DNA from: RGIG3102 sp964525015
GTDB lineage: Bacteria; Bacillota; Clostridia; Oscillospirales; Ruminococcaceae
Assembly (NCBI GenBank): GCA_964525015.1
Contig: CAZGFY010000003.1
Coordinates: forward strand, 1 to 64,000
Length of the DNA: 64,000 nucleotides
Direction of reading: 5' to 3'
In this document: positions 47,668 through 55,603 of the stretch, in pieces
Layout of the letters: every line of letters starts with the position of its first letter
Position numbering within the stretch: position 1 is the stretch's first letter
Translations under genes and position numbers: made by a program
Notes under the pieces: model-generated
Told to the model about the DNA's origin: nothing
The model's database searches: none
The model's input: the letters and a program-made list of their open reading frames with translations, nothing else

Positions 47668-48369
47668 ATGAAAAAAGTTTGTAGTTTAATTTTAAGTTTA
47701 ATAATGGTAATAAATTTATCAGGGTGCACCACAGATGCTAAAAGCTATGATTCAACCATCGAAACAACAAGTTCGGCTATGCAACTCGCACAGCCTAAAA
47801 CAGGGGATACAATTGCTGAAATACAAACAAGTGAGGGAATAATTAAAATACTATTATTTCCAAATGAGGCTCCAATAGCAGTTGAAAATTTCACTTCACT
47901 AATTGAAAATGGATATTATAACGGAGTGTCTTTTCATAGAGTGGTAAAGGATTTTGTTATCCAATCGGGCGACCCAACCGGAACAGGTGCTGGGGGAGAA
48001 AGTGTTTTTGGAGTTCCGTTTGAAGATGAATTTTCAGATTTACTTCATAATTACACGGGGGCATTATCAATGGCAAATAGTGGCGAGGATACTAATGGTA
48101 GTCAGTTTTTTATCGTTTGCACGCCACAGGATATAGTTACCCAAAATCAGATAAGCGATATGGAAGAGAAAGGATACTCAGCCGAAGTGGTAACGGCTTA
48201 TAAGGAAGTTGGTGGACTGCCGTATCTTGATTATGTGCACACAGTTTTTGGTCAGGTTTATGAGGGGCTAGATATCGTTTATAAAATAGGGGATAGCGAA
48301 GTTGACGAAAACTCAAAACCAATAGAAGATATAACTATAATATCAGCAAGCATTAGTGTTGTAGAGTAA
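47668..48369 (+). CDS. cyclophilin-type peptidyl-prolyl isomerase lipoprotein
   Basis: 233 residues. Signal peptide with lipobox LSGC (Cys20), then a cyclophilin domain (about 45-230): FHRVVKDFVIQSGDPTGTGAGG with the catalytic-type Arg, FEDEFSDLLHNYTGALSMANSG and NGSQFFIVC. It should catalyse proline isomerization in exported proteins on the outer membrane face. An insertion near QNQISDMEEKGYSAEVV is typical of the longer bacterial type. The ribosome site is GGAAGGAT. Followed by degV 18 bp later. Confidence 0.95.
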   Translation: MKKVCSLILSLIMVINLSGCTTDAKSYDSTIETTSSAMQLAQPKTGDTIAEIQTSEGIIKILLFPNEAPIAVENFTSLIENGYYNGVSFHRVVKDFVIQSGDPTGTGAGGESVFGVPFEDEFSDLLHNYTGALSMANSGEDTNGSQFFIVCTPQDIVTQNQISDMEEKGYSAEVVTAYKEVGGLPYLDYVHTVFGQVYEGLDIVYKIGDSEVDENSKPIEDITIISASISVVE

Positions 48370-48387
48370 AAGAAAGGAAGGCTTAAA

Positions 48388-49230
48388 ATGATTAGAATTA
48401 TAACCGATTCAACGAGCGATTTCACTAAAAAAGAAGCAGACGAAAAAGGTGTGTCCCTTGCGAGTTTAACAGTTAATATAGAAGGAAAAGATTATTATGA
48501 AGGGGTGGATATTACCTATGATAATTTTTATGATTTATCAGCAGGAAATGCCAAAGTGCTAACTTCTCAGCCATCTCCAGAAACCTTTTTAAATCTTTAT
48601 AATGAAGCGAAAGAAAAAGGGGAAAAAGTGCTTGGAATATTTGTTTCAACTCACCTTTCTGGAACATTTCAATCAGCTAAAATGGCAAGGGATATGATTG
48701 ATTATGAAGATATATTCCTTTTAGACACGAATAATATCTCAGTTAGTATTCGTTTAATGGTGGAAACAGCTCTTTCTTATATTAAAAAAGGGATAGAGTA
48801 TAAAGAATTATGCGATATAATGATGGGATATAAAGATAGATTAAATGCATACGCTATTATTGATGATTTAAGCCATTTAAAACGAAGTGGCAGATTGTCT
48901 TCTGCTAAAAGCTTTATGGGAAGTGTTTTGCAATTAAAGCCGATAACAACTCTTTCAGGGAAAGTAGATGTTGTATCAACGGTTAGGGGCGCTAAGGGGG
49001 CAATAGATAAAACTATCAATCTTATTAAAGAAAATGGCGGGCTAGACTCTAGCGAGATTTGCGTAGTTGGCTATACTGGCAAAAATAACGTGTGGTATAA
49101 AGAGTTTAAAATGGCAATTGAAAAAGAGTTTAATAATTCTCAAAATATTATCCTAACACCAATAGGTGCCTCAGTTGGAAATCATGTGGGCTCTGGAACT
49201 TTTGCTGTGGGATACTTTAAGAATATATAA
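48388..49230 (+). CDS. DegV family fatty-acid-binding protein
   Basis: 280 residues. DegV proteins bind fatty acids; FakB members present them to the kinase FakA for phospholipid synthesis. Landmarks are IITDSTSDFTKKEADEKGVSLASL, VLTSQPSPETFLNLY, LGIFVSTHLSGTFQSAKMA, IDDLSHLKRSGRLSSAKSFMGSVLQLKP and the C-terminal GASVGNHVGSGTFAVGYF. No fakA is nearby. The ribosome site AAAGGAAGG is good. It lies between the cyclophilin and cardiolipin synthase genes, probably one operon; with the latter it makes a lipid theme. Confidence 0.94.
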   Translation: MIRIITDSTSDFTKKEADEKGVSLASLTVNIEGKDYYEGVDITYDNFYDLSAGNAKVLTSQPSPETFLNLYNEAKEKGEKVLGIFVSTHLSGTFQSAKMARDMIDYEDIFLLDTNNISVSIRLMVETALSYIKKGIEYKELCDIMMGYKDRLNAYAIIDDLSHLKRSGRLSSAKSFMGSVLQLKPITTLSGKVDVVSTVRGAKGAIDKTINLIKENGGLDSSEICVVGYTGKNNVWYKEFKMAIEKEFNNSQNIILTPIGASVGNHVGSGTFAVGYFKNI

Positions 49231-49245
49231 GGAGAGAAAAAGGCA

Positions 49246-50784
49246 ATGTATAAGCTATTAAGGTTTATATTTTCTAGAAGATTTATTATAGCGCTTTTAG
49301 CGCTAGTTCAAATAGCATTAGTTTATTTATTTTTAAGTGATATTATTTTTTATGGCCCAACTATCTACTTTTTGATGACACTTTTTAGCGTTATAACAAT
49401 GGTTTACGTTGTGGAAAGGGATAATTTAAATCCATCATATAAAATATTATGGATACTTTTTATGGTGGTTTTTCCAGTTACGGGGGCTTTGATGTATTTC
49501 TTTTGGGGCAATAGAAAGCTCACTAAAAATCATCAAGAAAAACTAGAACTTATACAGATTGATAATGAAAAAATATTTTTGCAAAATGATAAAATTTTAA
49601 ATGAAATTAAATTAAAAGATGTAAATCTTGAAAAGCAGGCAAGATATCTATCGAATATTGCTAAAGGTATGCTTTATGATAATACCGATGTTAGATATTA
49701 TAAAATGGGTGAAGATTTCTTTGTTGATTTTTTAGAAGATTTAAGAAATGCTAAAAAAAGCATATTTATGCAGTATTTTATAGTTGATGAGGGGTATATG
49801 TGGGATAGTATCCTAGAAATACTTAAAGAAAAGGCAAAAGAAGGGCTGGATATAAGGATTTTATACGATGGCTTTGGCTCACTTTTAACTCTTCCTGATA
49901 ACTATGATAAAACTTTAAAGAAAATGGGGATAAAAGCAGAAATTTTCAGCCCTATAAAATTTAGCTTTAAAATAAAAGACTATCTAATTTTAAATCACCG
50001 TGACCATAGAAAATTATCTATAATTGATGGCAATATTGGATATGGTGGTGGGCTTAATATTGCTGATGAATATATTAATAAGATAACGAAATTCGGAGTT
50101 TGGAAAGATACAGCTTTTAGATTAGAAGGTGAAGCGAGCTTTGGGTTAACTAATATATTCTTGCAATCTTGGCAGTTTGTTACAAAGGAAGAAGTTGATT
50201 ATAATAAATTTCTGCCTAGCGTTAAAAAGGCGGCAGAAGGAATAATTCAGCCTTATCATGATACCCCGCTAGACTCTTTTAATGTTTGCGAGAATGCGTA
50301 TTTAAATGTTATAAATGGGGCGAATGATTATATCTACATAGCTACACCATATTTAATAATAGACAATGAAATGGCAACAGCTCTAACTCTTGCTGCCCAA
50401 AGTGGGGTTGATGTGCGAATAATTGTCCCTGGAATTCCAGATAAATGGTATGCTTATTATATCACTCAAAGTTATTATAAAATTTTAATTTCAAGTGGGG
50501 TTAAAATTTATGAATACACCCCAGGATTTCTTCACGCTAAAATGTATGTTTGTGATGATAAGCAGGCGATAGTTGGCAGTGCTAATATGGATTATCGCTC
50601 TTTATATCTTCATTATGAAAATTGTGTTAGCTTTTATGGTGGAGAAATTATAAAGGATGTTAAAGAAGATTTTAATGAGATGTTTGTAGAAAGTAAATTA
50701 GTCACCTTAGAAGAAATTAGAAAAACACCGTTTTTAAAAAGAATGTATCAAATAGTTTTTAAAATTTTAAGTCCATTAATGTAA
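49246..50784 (+). CDS. cls: cardiolipin synthase
   Basis: 512 residues. A phospholipase D family enzyme joining two phosphatidylglycerols into cardiolipin. Three N-terminal hydrophobic segments (about 10-30, 33-55, 63-85), then two HKD motifs: NHRDHRKLSIIDGNIGYGGG and FLHAKMYVCDDKQAIVGSANMDYRS. QYFIVDEGYMW and IATPYLIIDNEM are typical. The ribosome site is AAGGAGAG. The length fits ClsA. Confidence 0.95.
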   Translation: MYKLLRFIFSRRFIIALLALVQIALVYLFLSDIIFYGPTIYFLMTLFSVITMVYVVERDNLNPSYKILWILFMVVFPVTGALMYFFWGNRKLTKNHQEKLELIQIDNEKIFLQNDKILNEIKLKDVNLEKQARYLSNIAKGMLYDNTDVRYYKMGEDFFVDFLEDLRNAKKSIFMQYFIVDEGYMWDSILEILKEKAKEGLDIRILYDGFGSLLTLPDNYDKTLKKMGIKAEIFSPIKFSFKIKDYLILNHRDHRKLSIIDGNIGYGGGLNIADEYINKITKFGVWKDTAFRLEGEASFGLTNIFLQSWQFVTKEEVDYNKFLPSVKKAAEGIIQPYHDTPLDSFNVCENAYLNVINGANDYIYIATPYLIIDNEMATALTLAAQSGVDVRIIVPGIPDKWYAYYITQSYYKILISSGVKIYEYTPGFLHAKMYVCDDKQAIVGSANMDYRSLYLHYENCVSFYGGEIIKDVKEDFNEMFVESKLVTLEEIRKTPFLKRMYQIVFKILSPLM

Positions 50785-50788
50785 TAAA

Positions 50789-50823
50789 AAAATACGATTT
50801 CCATTTGGAAATCGTATTTTTTA
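50789..50823. terminator. bidirectional terminator
   Basis: Arms AAAATACGATTTCC / GGAAATCGTATTTT with T and A tracts, between the convergent cls and recG genes. Confidence 0.9.
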
Positions 50824-50828
50824 TATTA

Positions 50829-52862
50829 TTAAAGTGTTATATTGTCAAATAGTTTAGAAACTTCTTTTTTTAGAAGTGGGAATTTTGATAAATCGGGGCT
50901 TTCTTGGATTATTAACTGGCTTTCAATTTCAGAATACTTTAAGATAGTTAAATCTTTAGATAATTGAGCAAGTTTTAGAGTTGGAAGTCCATGCTGTCTA
51001 TCTCCAAAAAAATCACCAGGCCCACGGTTTTCTAAATCAAACTGGCTGATTTCAAATCCGTTTTGCGTTCTCTCCATTAATTTTAATCGCTGGCGAGAAT
51101 TTTGGCTCTTTGAATCGCTTACTAGAATGCAGTAGCTTTGCTTATCTCCTCTTCCAACACGGCCACGCAACTGATGAAGTGCAGAAAGGCCGTATCTTTC
51201 GGCGTTTTCAATTATCATTAAAACAGCATTCGGAACATCAACCCCAACTTCCACAACAGTCGTTGAGCAAAGCAGACTAATTTCGCCATTTGAAAATTTT
51301 TGCATAACGTCATCTTTTTCTTTGGCTTTCATTTTTCCGTGAAGAATAGCAGAATTTACATTTGGCAAAAGTTTTTTGATAACATTATTATAATAATCCG
51401 TAACATTTTGCACTTCACTTTGCATATTTTCGCTCTCTTCAATTGCCGGTAAAACAATGTATGCTTGCTGGCCTAAATCAATATGCTTTTGAATAAAGCC
51501 AAACATTCTTGCTCTTGTATCAGTTGAAACAAGGTGAGTTTGGATTGCTTTTCTCCCTTTTGGCATTTCATCTATAACGCTCACTTTCATATTCCCATAG
51601 ATAACCATAGCAAGAGTTCGAGGAATAGGCGTTGCAGACATAACTAGGATATGCGGATTTTCTCCCTTTTGGCTTATAATATTTCGCTGTTTAACTCCAA
51701 AACGATGTTGCTCGTCGGTTATGCAAAGCCCAAGATTTAAAAACTCAACCTTTTCATTTAAAACGGCGTGTGTGCCTATTAAAATATCAATTTTCCCAGC
51801 CTTTAAATTTTCAAGGATTTCTCGCTTTTCTTTTGCCTTAGTTGATGAAGTTAAAAGTGCAACATTAATATTTTGAGATTTCAGCATTTTACTAACAGAT
51901 ACAAAATGCTGATTTGCTAAAATTTCAGTTGGCGCCATCATACAGCTTTGAATATTGTTTTTTGCCATTATATACATAGCCGAAACGCCAACTAAGGTTT
52001 TCCCAGAGCCAACGTCACCTTGGAGCATTCTGTTCATAGCTGTTTTGCTTTTAAAATCTAAGATAATATCATTCACTGCATTTTTTTGAGCATTAGTAGG
52101 CTCAAAAGGAAGAGAGTTATAAAATGGCAGTATATCATCATAAATAATACTGCTAGTTTTTTCGTTTTTTTGAAGGCTTGATAAAAGCTGAAGTCCTAAT
52201 TGCAAAACTAAAAGTTCGTTGAAAATTAATCTGTTTTTAGCGTTTTCAAGCTCCTTATTAGTTGTGGCAAAATGAATGCTTTTCACTGCCAAAAATAAAG
52301 ATGGGAAATCATATTTATCTAAAATTTCCTTATCTAAAAAATCAGGCAATGAGTTTACAAGTGCTAGGGCAGATTTTATTGAGTTTTGAATTATTTTATC
52401 GCTAAGCCCTTTGGTTTTTGGGTAGATAGCCTCCTGCGTGATAACGCTGTTTACAGAAATAAAGCTAGGAGATGGCATTTGTTTATTTGTAAAAGAGCCA
52501 GTAATTTTGCCATAAAAAAGATACTCTTTTCCTACTTCAAGGCGATTAACAGTGTATTCGCTATTAAAAAAGGTAAGGTGTAAATCGCCTGTTTCATCAC
52601 CACAATGAACCTTAAAAAGCGTGCGGCTATTAGAAATGCGAACAACAGGCAGTTTTCTTAAAACCATAGCCTTTATTATGCCGATTTCTTCAATAGGAGC
52701 CGAAATTATATCTGTGTAATTTGAGTAATCGATATATCTTCTAGGATAAAAACTTAATAAATCCAAAACCGAAACAACACCAAGCTTATTAAAAAGCTCA
52801 GCCCTTTTCTCGCCAACTCCTTTAAGAAAGCGAATATTCTGCTTTAAAACTTCTGTATCCAT
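50829..52862 (-). CDS. recG: ATP-dependent DNA helicase RecG
   Basis: 677 residues, full length. RecG rewinds and regresses stalled forks and branch-migrates junctions. N-terminal wedge/OB domain (FYPRRYIDYSNYT, EYLFYGKI), then the SF2 core: Walker A LQGDVGSGKT, MAPTEILANQHF, the DEQH box in DEQHRFGVKQR, MSATPIPRTLAMVIYG, HGKMKAKEKDDVM and LRGRVGRG. The ribosome site AAAGGAT precedes the ATG. Monocistronic. Confidence 0.97.
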   Translation of the reverse strand: MDTEVLKQNIRFLKGVGEKRAELFNKLGVVSVLDLLSFYPRRYIDYSNYTDIISAPIEEIGIIKAMVLRKLPVVRISNSRTLFKVHCGDETGDLHLTFFNSEYTVNRLEVGKEYLFYGKITGSFTNKQMPSPSFISVNSVITQEAIYPKTKGLSDKIIQNSIKSALALVNSLPDFLDKEILDKYDFPSLFLAVKSIHFATTNKELENAKNRLIFNELLVLQLGLQLLSSLQKNEKTSSIIYDDILPFYNSLPFEPTNAQKNAVNDIILDFKSKTAMNRMLQGDVGSGKTLVGVSAMYIMAKNNIQSCMMAPTEILANQHFVSVSKMLKSQNINVALLTSSTKAKEKREILENLKAGKIDILIGTHAVLNEKVEFLNLGLCITDEQHRFGVKQRNIISQKGENPHILVMSATPIPRTLAMVIYGNMKVSVIDEMPKGRKAIQTHLVSTDTRARMFGFIQKHIDLGQQAYIVLPAIEESENMQSEVQNVTDYYNNVIKKLLPNVNSAILHGKMKAKEKDDVMQKFSNGEISLLCSTTVVEVGVDVPNAVLMIIENAERYGLSALHQLRGRVGRGDKQSYCILVSDSKSQNSRQRLKLMERTQNGFEISQFDLENRGPGDFFGDRQHGLPTLKLAQLSKDLTILKYSEIESQLIIQESPDLSKFPLLKKEVSKLFDNITL

Positions 52863-52997
52863 AAAGATTATCCTTTCATTTTATCTTTTTATTATAATAT
52901 AGTTTTATCATTTGGGCAAGGGCGAGAATGGGTTTATTATAAGTTATATAAATTCATAAGTTTAAATAATTGCAATGGAAATTTTTTTGTGATATCA

Positions 52998-53109
52998 TTT
53001 ATATAATAAACATATAAACGACGTTTTATGTAATCGCTTTAGCGATTTTCCTGCGATACTCTTTGCAGGCAAATAAAACTCGAATAAATAATCGTAAGAT
53101 TATTTATAT
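52998..53109. repeat. 112-bp direct repeat, copy 1
   Basis: Nearly identical to 53208-53318. It contains hairpins AATCGC/GCGATT, CCTGC/GCAGG and a perfect ATAAATAATC/GATTATTTAT stem. Copy 2 has lost one arm of the first hairpin. The pair flanks hairpin-chain repeat copy B. The rest of the recG upstream spacer (52863-52997) is plain AT-rich DNA. Confidence 0.9.
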
Positions 53110-53207
53110 TATCTTATGATAATATAAATAGAAGTTTTCCTTGCGTGCATAATGGATTGCACGCAGTTTGGCACGCCAAACACTGAAAACTACAATAATG
53201 TAGATTG
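53103..53207 (+). repeat. dispersed hairpin-chain repeat, copy B
   Basis: Same repeat as 19833-19941 (minus) and 2837-2915. A TTTATATTATC/GATAATATAAA stem, the TTTTCCTTGCGTGC core, a TGCGTGC/GCACGCA hairpin, a GTTTGGC-AC-GCCAAAC hairpin, then CTACAATAATG. It lies between two copies of the 112-bp repeat. Confidence 0.85.
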
Positions 53208-53318
53208 TTTATATAATAAACATATAAACGACGTTTTATGTAATTGCTTTAGGATTTTCCTGCGATACTCTTTGCAGGCAAATAAAACTCGAATAAATAA
53301 TCGTAAGATTATTTATAT
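53208..53318. repeat. 112-bp direct repeat, copy 2
   Basis: 111 bp, near-identical to 52998-53109. It ends 3 bp before the ribosome site (GGAGGG) of the gene at 53333. Confidence 0.9.
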
Positions 53319-53332
53319 GATGGAGGGAATGT

Positions 53333-53866
53333 ATGATAAATATAAGTGCTGTGTTTAATAGTTTACTTAATCCAAACAAATATACTGCGACATATTCTCT
53401 TTCGGGACACCTTGAAGCGATAGTAGGTGGATATTGGGTGGAGGGGGAAGGCTATGATGAATTTATCAGAGTTTATTACAATCCTAATTTCGATGTAGTA
53501 AAAAAATACGACCTTGAATTTGTTATACAGGAGAATTTAATAGCATATATATCCTTAGAACATCACTACGTACTAGTGAAAGGCACAATGGCAGAGAAAT
53601 TTAAAAAAGATACAAAAGATTATGGATTATCTTATTTTTTAATTGAATCTTTTGATAATGAGCAATATTATTACACAGCCGATAGTGAAATCCCTTCACC
53701 TTTTAAAAATATTGTTTGGATTGATGATTCATTTTTAAATGACGACAATCTTGAATTTAATTTTAAAGCTTTTGAATATATAGACAAAGGTAACAAATAT
53801 CTAAATCCAAACCATTTCTCTATAAACCAAATGATGAACTATCTATACAGTCCGTGGAGATTATAA
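53333..53866 (+). CDS. hypothetical soluble protein
   Basis: 177 residues, no signal or membrane segment, acidic and aromatic-rich (many Tyr/Phe/Asn). The ATG is strongly supported by GGAGGG five bases upstream. I recognise no family. The start MINISAVFNSLLNPNKYTA and the tail NQMMNYLYSPWRL have no motif I can name. It lies directly downstream of a repeat cluster and 59 bp before a small exported protein gene, so it may be a horizontally acquired or rapidly evolving pair. Confidence 0.7.
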   Translation: MINISAVFNSLLNPNKYTATYSLSGHLEAIVGGYWVEGEGYDEFIRVYYNPNFDVVKKYDLEFVIQENLIAYISLEHHYVLVKGTMAEKFKKDTKDYGLSYFLIESFDNEQYYYTADSEIPSPFKNIVWIDDSFLNDDNLEFNFKAFEYIDKGNKYLNPNHFSINQMMNYLYSPWRL

Positions 53867-53925
53867 GCGTTAAAAAATATAGCAAAATGATAAAAAATTA
53901 CTTTAAAAAAGGGAGTAAGGTTATT

Positions 53926-54435
53926 ATGAAAAAGAAAATATGGCTATCGTTTTTGGGTATTTGTGTTTTATCGTTTGGGATTTTTGCAATAAACTACACA
54001 AAACCAATGACAATTTCAGAACTTAGCCAAGGGGTCGAACTTTCTGAGTATCAATATATAGAAGGAAGATTTAATATTGCACCATCTTTTGAAAGCGTAT
54101 CGTTTAAAACGCAGACACAAGAAGATTTAAATGCTGTTTTTGAATTATTTGATAATCAAACATTTAGAAAATCTCTTACAAATCTTTTGCCCGAAAATAG
54201 TGGGAGCAGTCGTATAGTTGAAGATGGCGAGTTTCAATGGGAAATCACCTTTCAAACCGATGAAATTATAACACTAGGCGAAAATGGCGTGGTGGGTGGC
54301 CTACTTACGGTGACAAATTTCTATGGAGAACTAGAAATTCGTTTTGATGGCGAATCATATACTTCTACAACCGATAATCAAGAAGAATGGCTAGAAGATG
54401 TTTTAAATCTAATTTCTGGTTTAGAATTATCGTAA
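53926..54435 (+). CDS. hypothetical exported or membrane-anchored protein
   Basis: 169 residues from ATG 53926 (GGGAGTAAGG upstream); an earlier start overlapping the previous gene is less likely. The N-terminus MKKKIWLSFLGICVLSFGIF is a signal peptide or anchor without a lipobox. The rest is a small mixed domain with no known motif. It is probably co-transcribed with the gene before it and ends at a terminator. Confidence 0.7.
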   Translation: MKKKIWLSFLGICVLSFGIFAINYTKPMTISELSQGVELSEYQYIEGRFNIAPSFESVSFKTQTQEDLNAVFELFDNQTFRKSLTNLLPENSGSSRIVEDGEFQWEITFQTDEIITLGENGVVGGLLTVTNFYGELEIRFDGESYTSTTDNQEEWLEDVLNLISGLELS

Positions 54436-54452
54436 AATAATATTTACAAACC

Positions 54453-54486
54453 AAAACTGCCACGTTTAATAATGGCAGTTTTTTAG
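54453..54486 (+). terminator. Rho-independent terminator
   Basis: AAAACTGCCA / TGGCAGTTTT with trailing T residues; 10-base loop. Confidence 0.88.
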
Positions 54487-54497
54487 TATCAAATATT

Positions 54498-55481
54498 TTA
54501 ATTTTTAATCATCGGATTATAATAATCTTTAGGTGGCTGGCTATTTAACCCATTTTCAACATAGTATTCTCTACTTTGATTATCCTGCTCCTTAACATTT
54601 ACATCGTATCGTATAACTAAATATCCGTTTTCAGCTCGGTAGTATGGGCCGTTTGGGTTTTGGGTAGGGAAGATAGAACTGCTATTATAAAAATAATTCG
54701 GATACTTTAAATATATATCAATATATCCACCACCGATATTTTCGCTCGCTGTAATTCGTATATCAGAAAGGTTTGATTTTTCATCAATTCCTTTATAAGC
54801 ATTCGCCACTGTGCCCCCATATTTAATATATGAAATTGTATGGCCAAAAAGGTCTTGGTTTAGGCTGAATGCAAATGTTTGATAAGGGGCAAGATTCATA
54901 TATTCAGGCAAACCTAAATTTGGGAAATTAGGCACGGATACTTCACCTGAAACAGGGATAGATGGAACTATATTTTGAACTTCTTCATCTATAATTTCGC
55001 TTTCGCTATTTGGCATTGTTTCAACATTTCCTTGTCCCATATCTTCCTGTTTTAAAACATTAACTTCAAGAGTTACATTTTCGTGAGTTTCAATAACTTC
55101 ATCATCAAAATGCTGGGTAACTAGTAGTTTTATATCAAATCCAACCATTCCAGATTTTTCAGCGATAATATCAAAACTTTTGCTGCTAACTCCATCACTT
55201 TCGGAATTTAAAATAATATTTGCATTTCCAATATACTCCTCATCACTTAAATTATCAATACTTAGCACTTCAATTTTTTCTATATAATTATTAGTAACTC
55301 CACTTCCATCCTCTACGCTAGCTAAAAGAGTGATTGATTGTGTGGTGCCCTCGGTAATGATTAAATCATTTGGAATAAAAGTAACTTTAACCTTGCCTAC
55401 TTCATCTTCAAAACAAGCCGATAAGAATACAAAAGAAAACATAAGTGCCGTTAATTTAAAAATATTCAATCTTTTTTTCAT
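54498..55481 (-). CDS. putative lipoprotein, unknown
   Basis: 327 residues from ATG 55481; an ATG 12 bases upstream overlaps the AAAGGA ribosome site. Signal peptide with lipobox LSAC (Cys23). An N-terminal beta-rich part (KVTFIPNDLIITEGTTQSITLLASV) looks like an Ig-like fold, followed by a Glu/Ser/Pro linker (about 150-185) and a C-terminal domain with many aromatic residues (YPNYFYNSSSIFPTQNPNGPYY). Likely displayed on the outer membrane face. No known family. Confidence 0.8.
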   Translation of the reverse strand: MKKRLNIFKLTALMFSFVFLSACFEDEVGKVKVTFIPNDLIITEGTTQSITLLASVEDGSGVTNNYIEKIEVLSIDNLSDEEYIGNANIILNSESDGVSSKSFDIIAEKSGMVGFDIKLLVTQHFDDEVIETHENVTLEVNVLKQEDMGQGNVETMPNSESEIIDEEVQNIVPSIPVSGEVSVPNFPNLGLPEYMNLAPYQTFAFSLNQDLFGHTISYIKYGGTVANAYKGIDEKSNLSDIRITASENIGGGYIDIYLKYPNYFYNSSSIFPTQNPNGPYYRAENGYLVIRYDVNVKEQDNQSREYYVENGLNSQPPKDYYNPMIKN

Positions 55482-55561
55482 AATTATTGCCATTCCTTTC
55501 TAAATTTAAAGGTTATCCTTAATTATATTATGGCTAAAATTTGAAAAATAAACATTTACAT

Positions 55562-55597
55562 AGAAAAAAACCGACTTATTTAAAAATCGGTTTTTAA
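55562..55597 (-). terminator. terminator of glmS
   Basis: AAAAACCGA / TCGGTTTTT stem. On the minus strand it is followed by a long T-run, 7 bp after the glmS stop. Confidence 0.85.
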
Positions 55598-55603
55598 TAT
55601 ATT

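Noticed and set aside
53152..53358. 68-codon frame inside the repeats
   Set aside because: Composed of hairpin repeats and overlaps the start of the supported gene at 53333.
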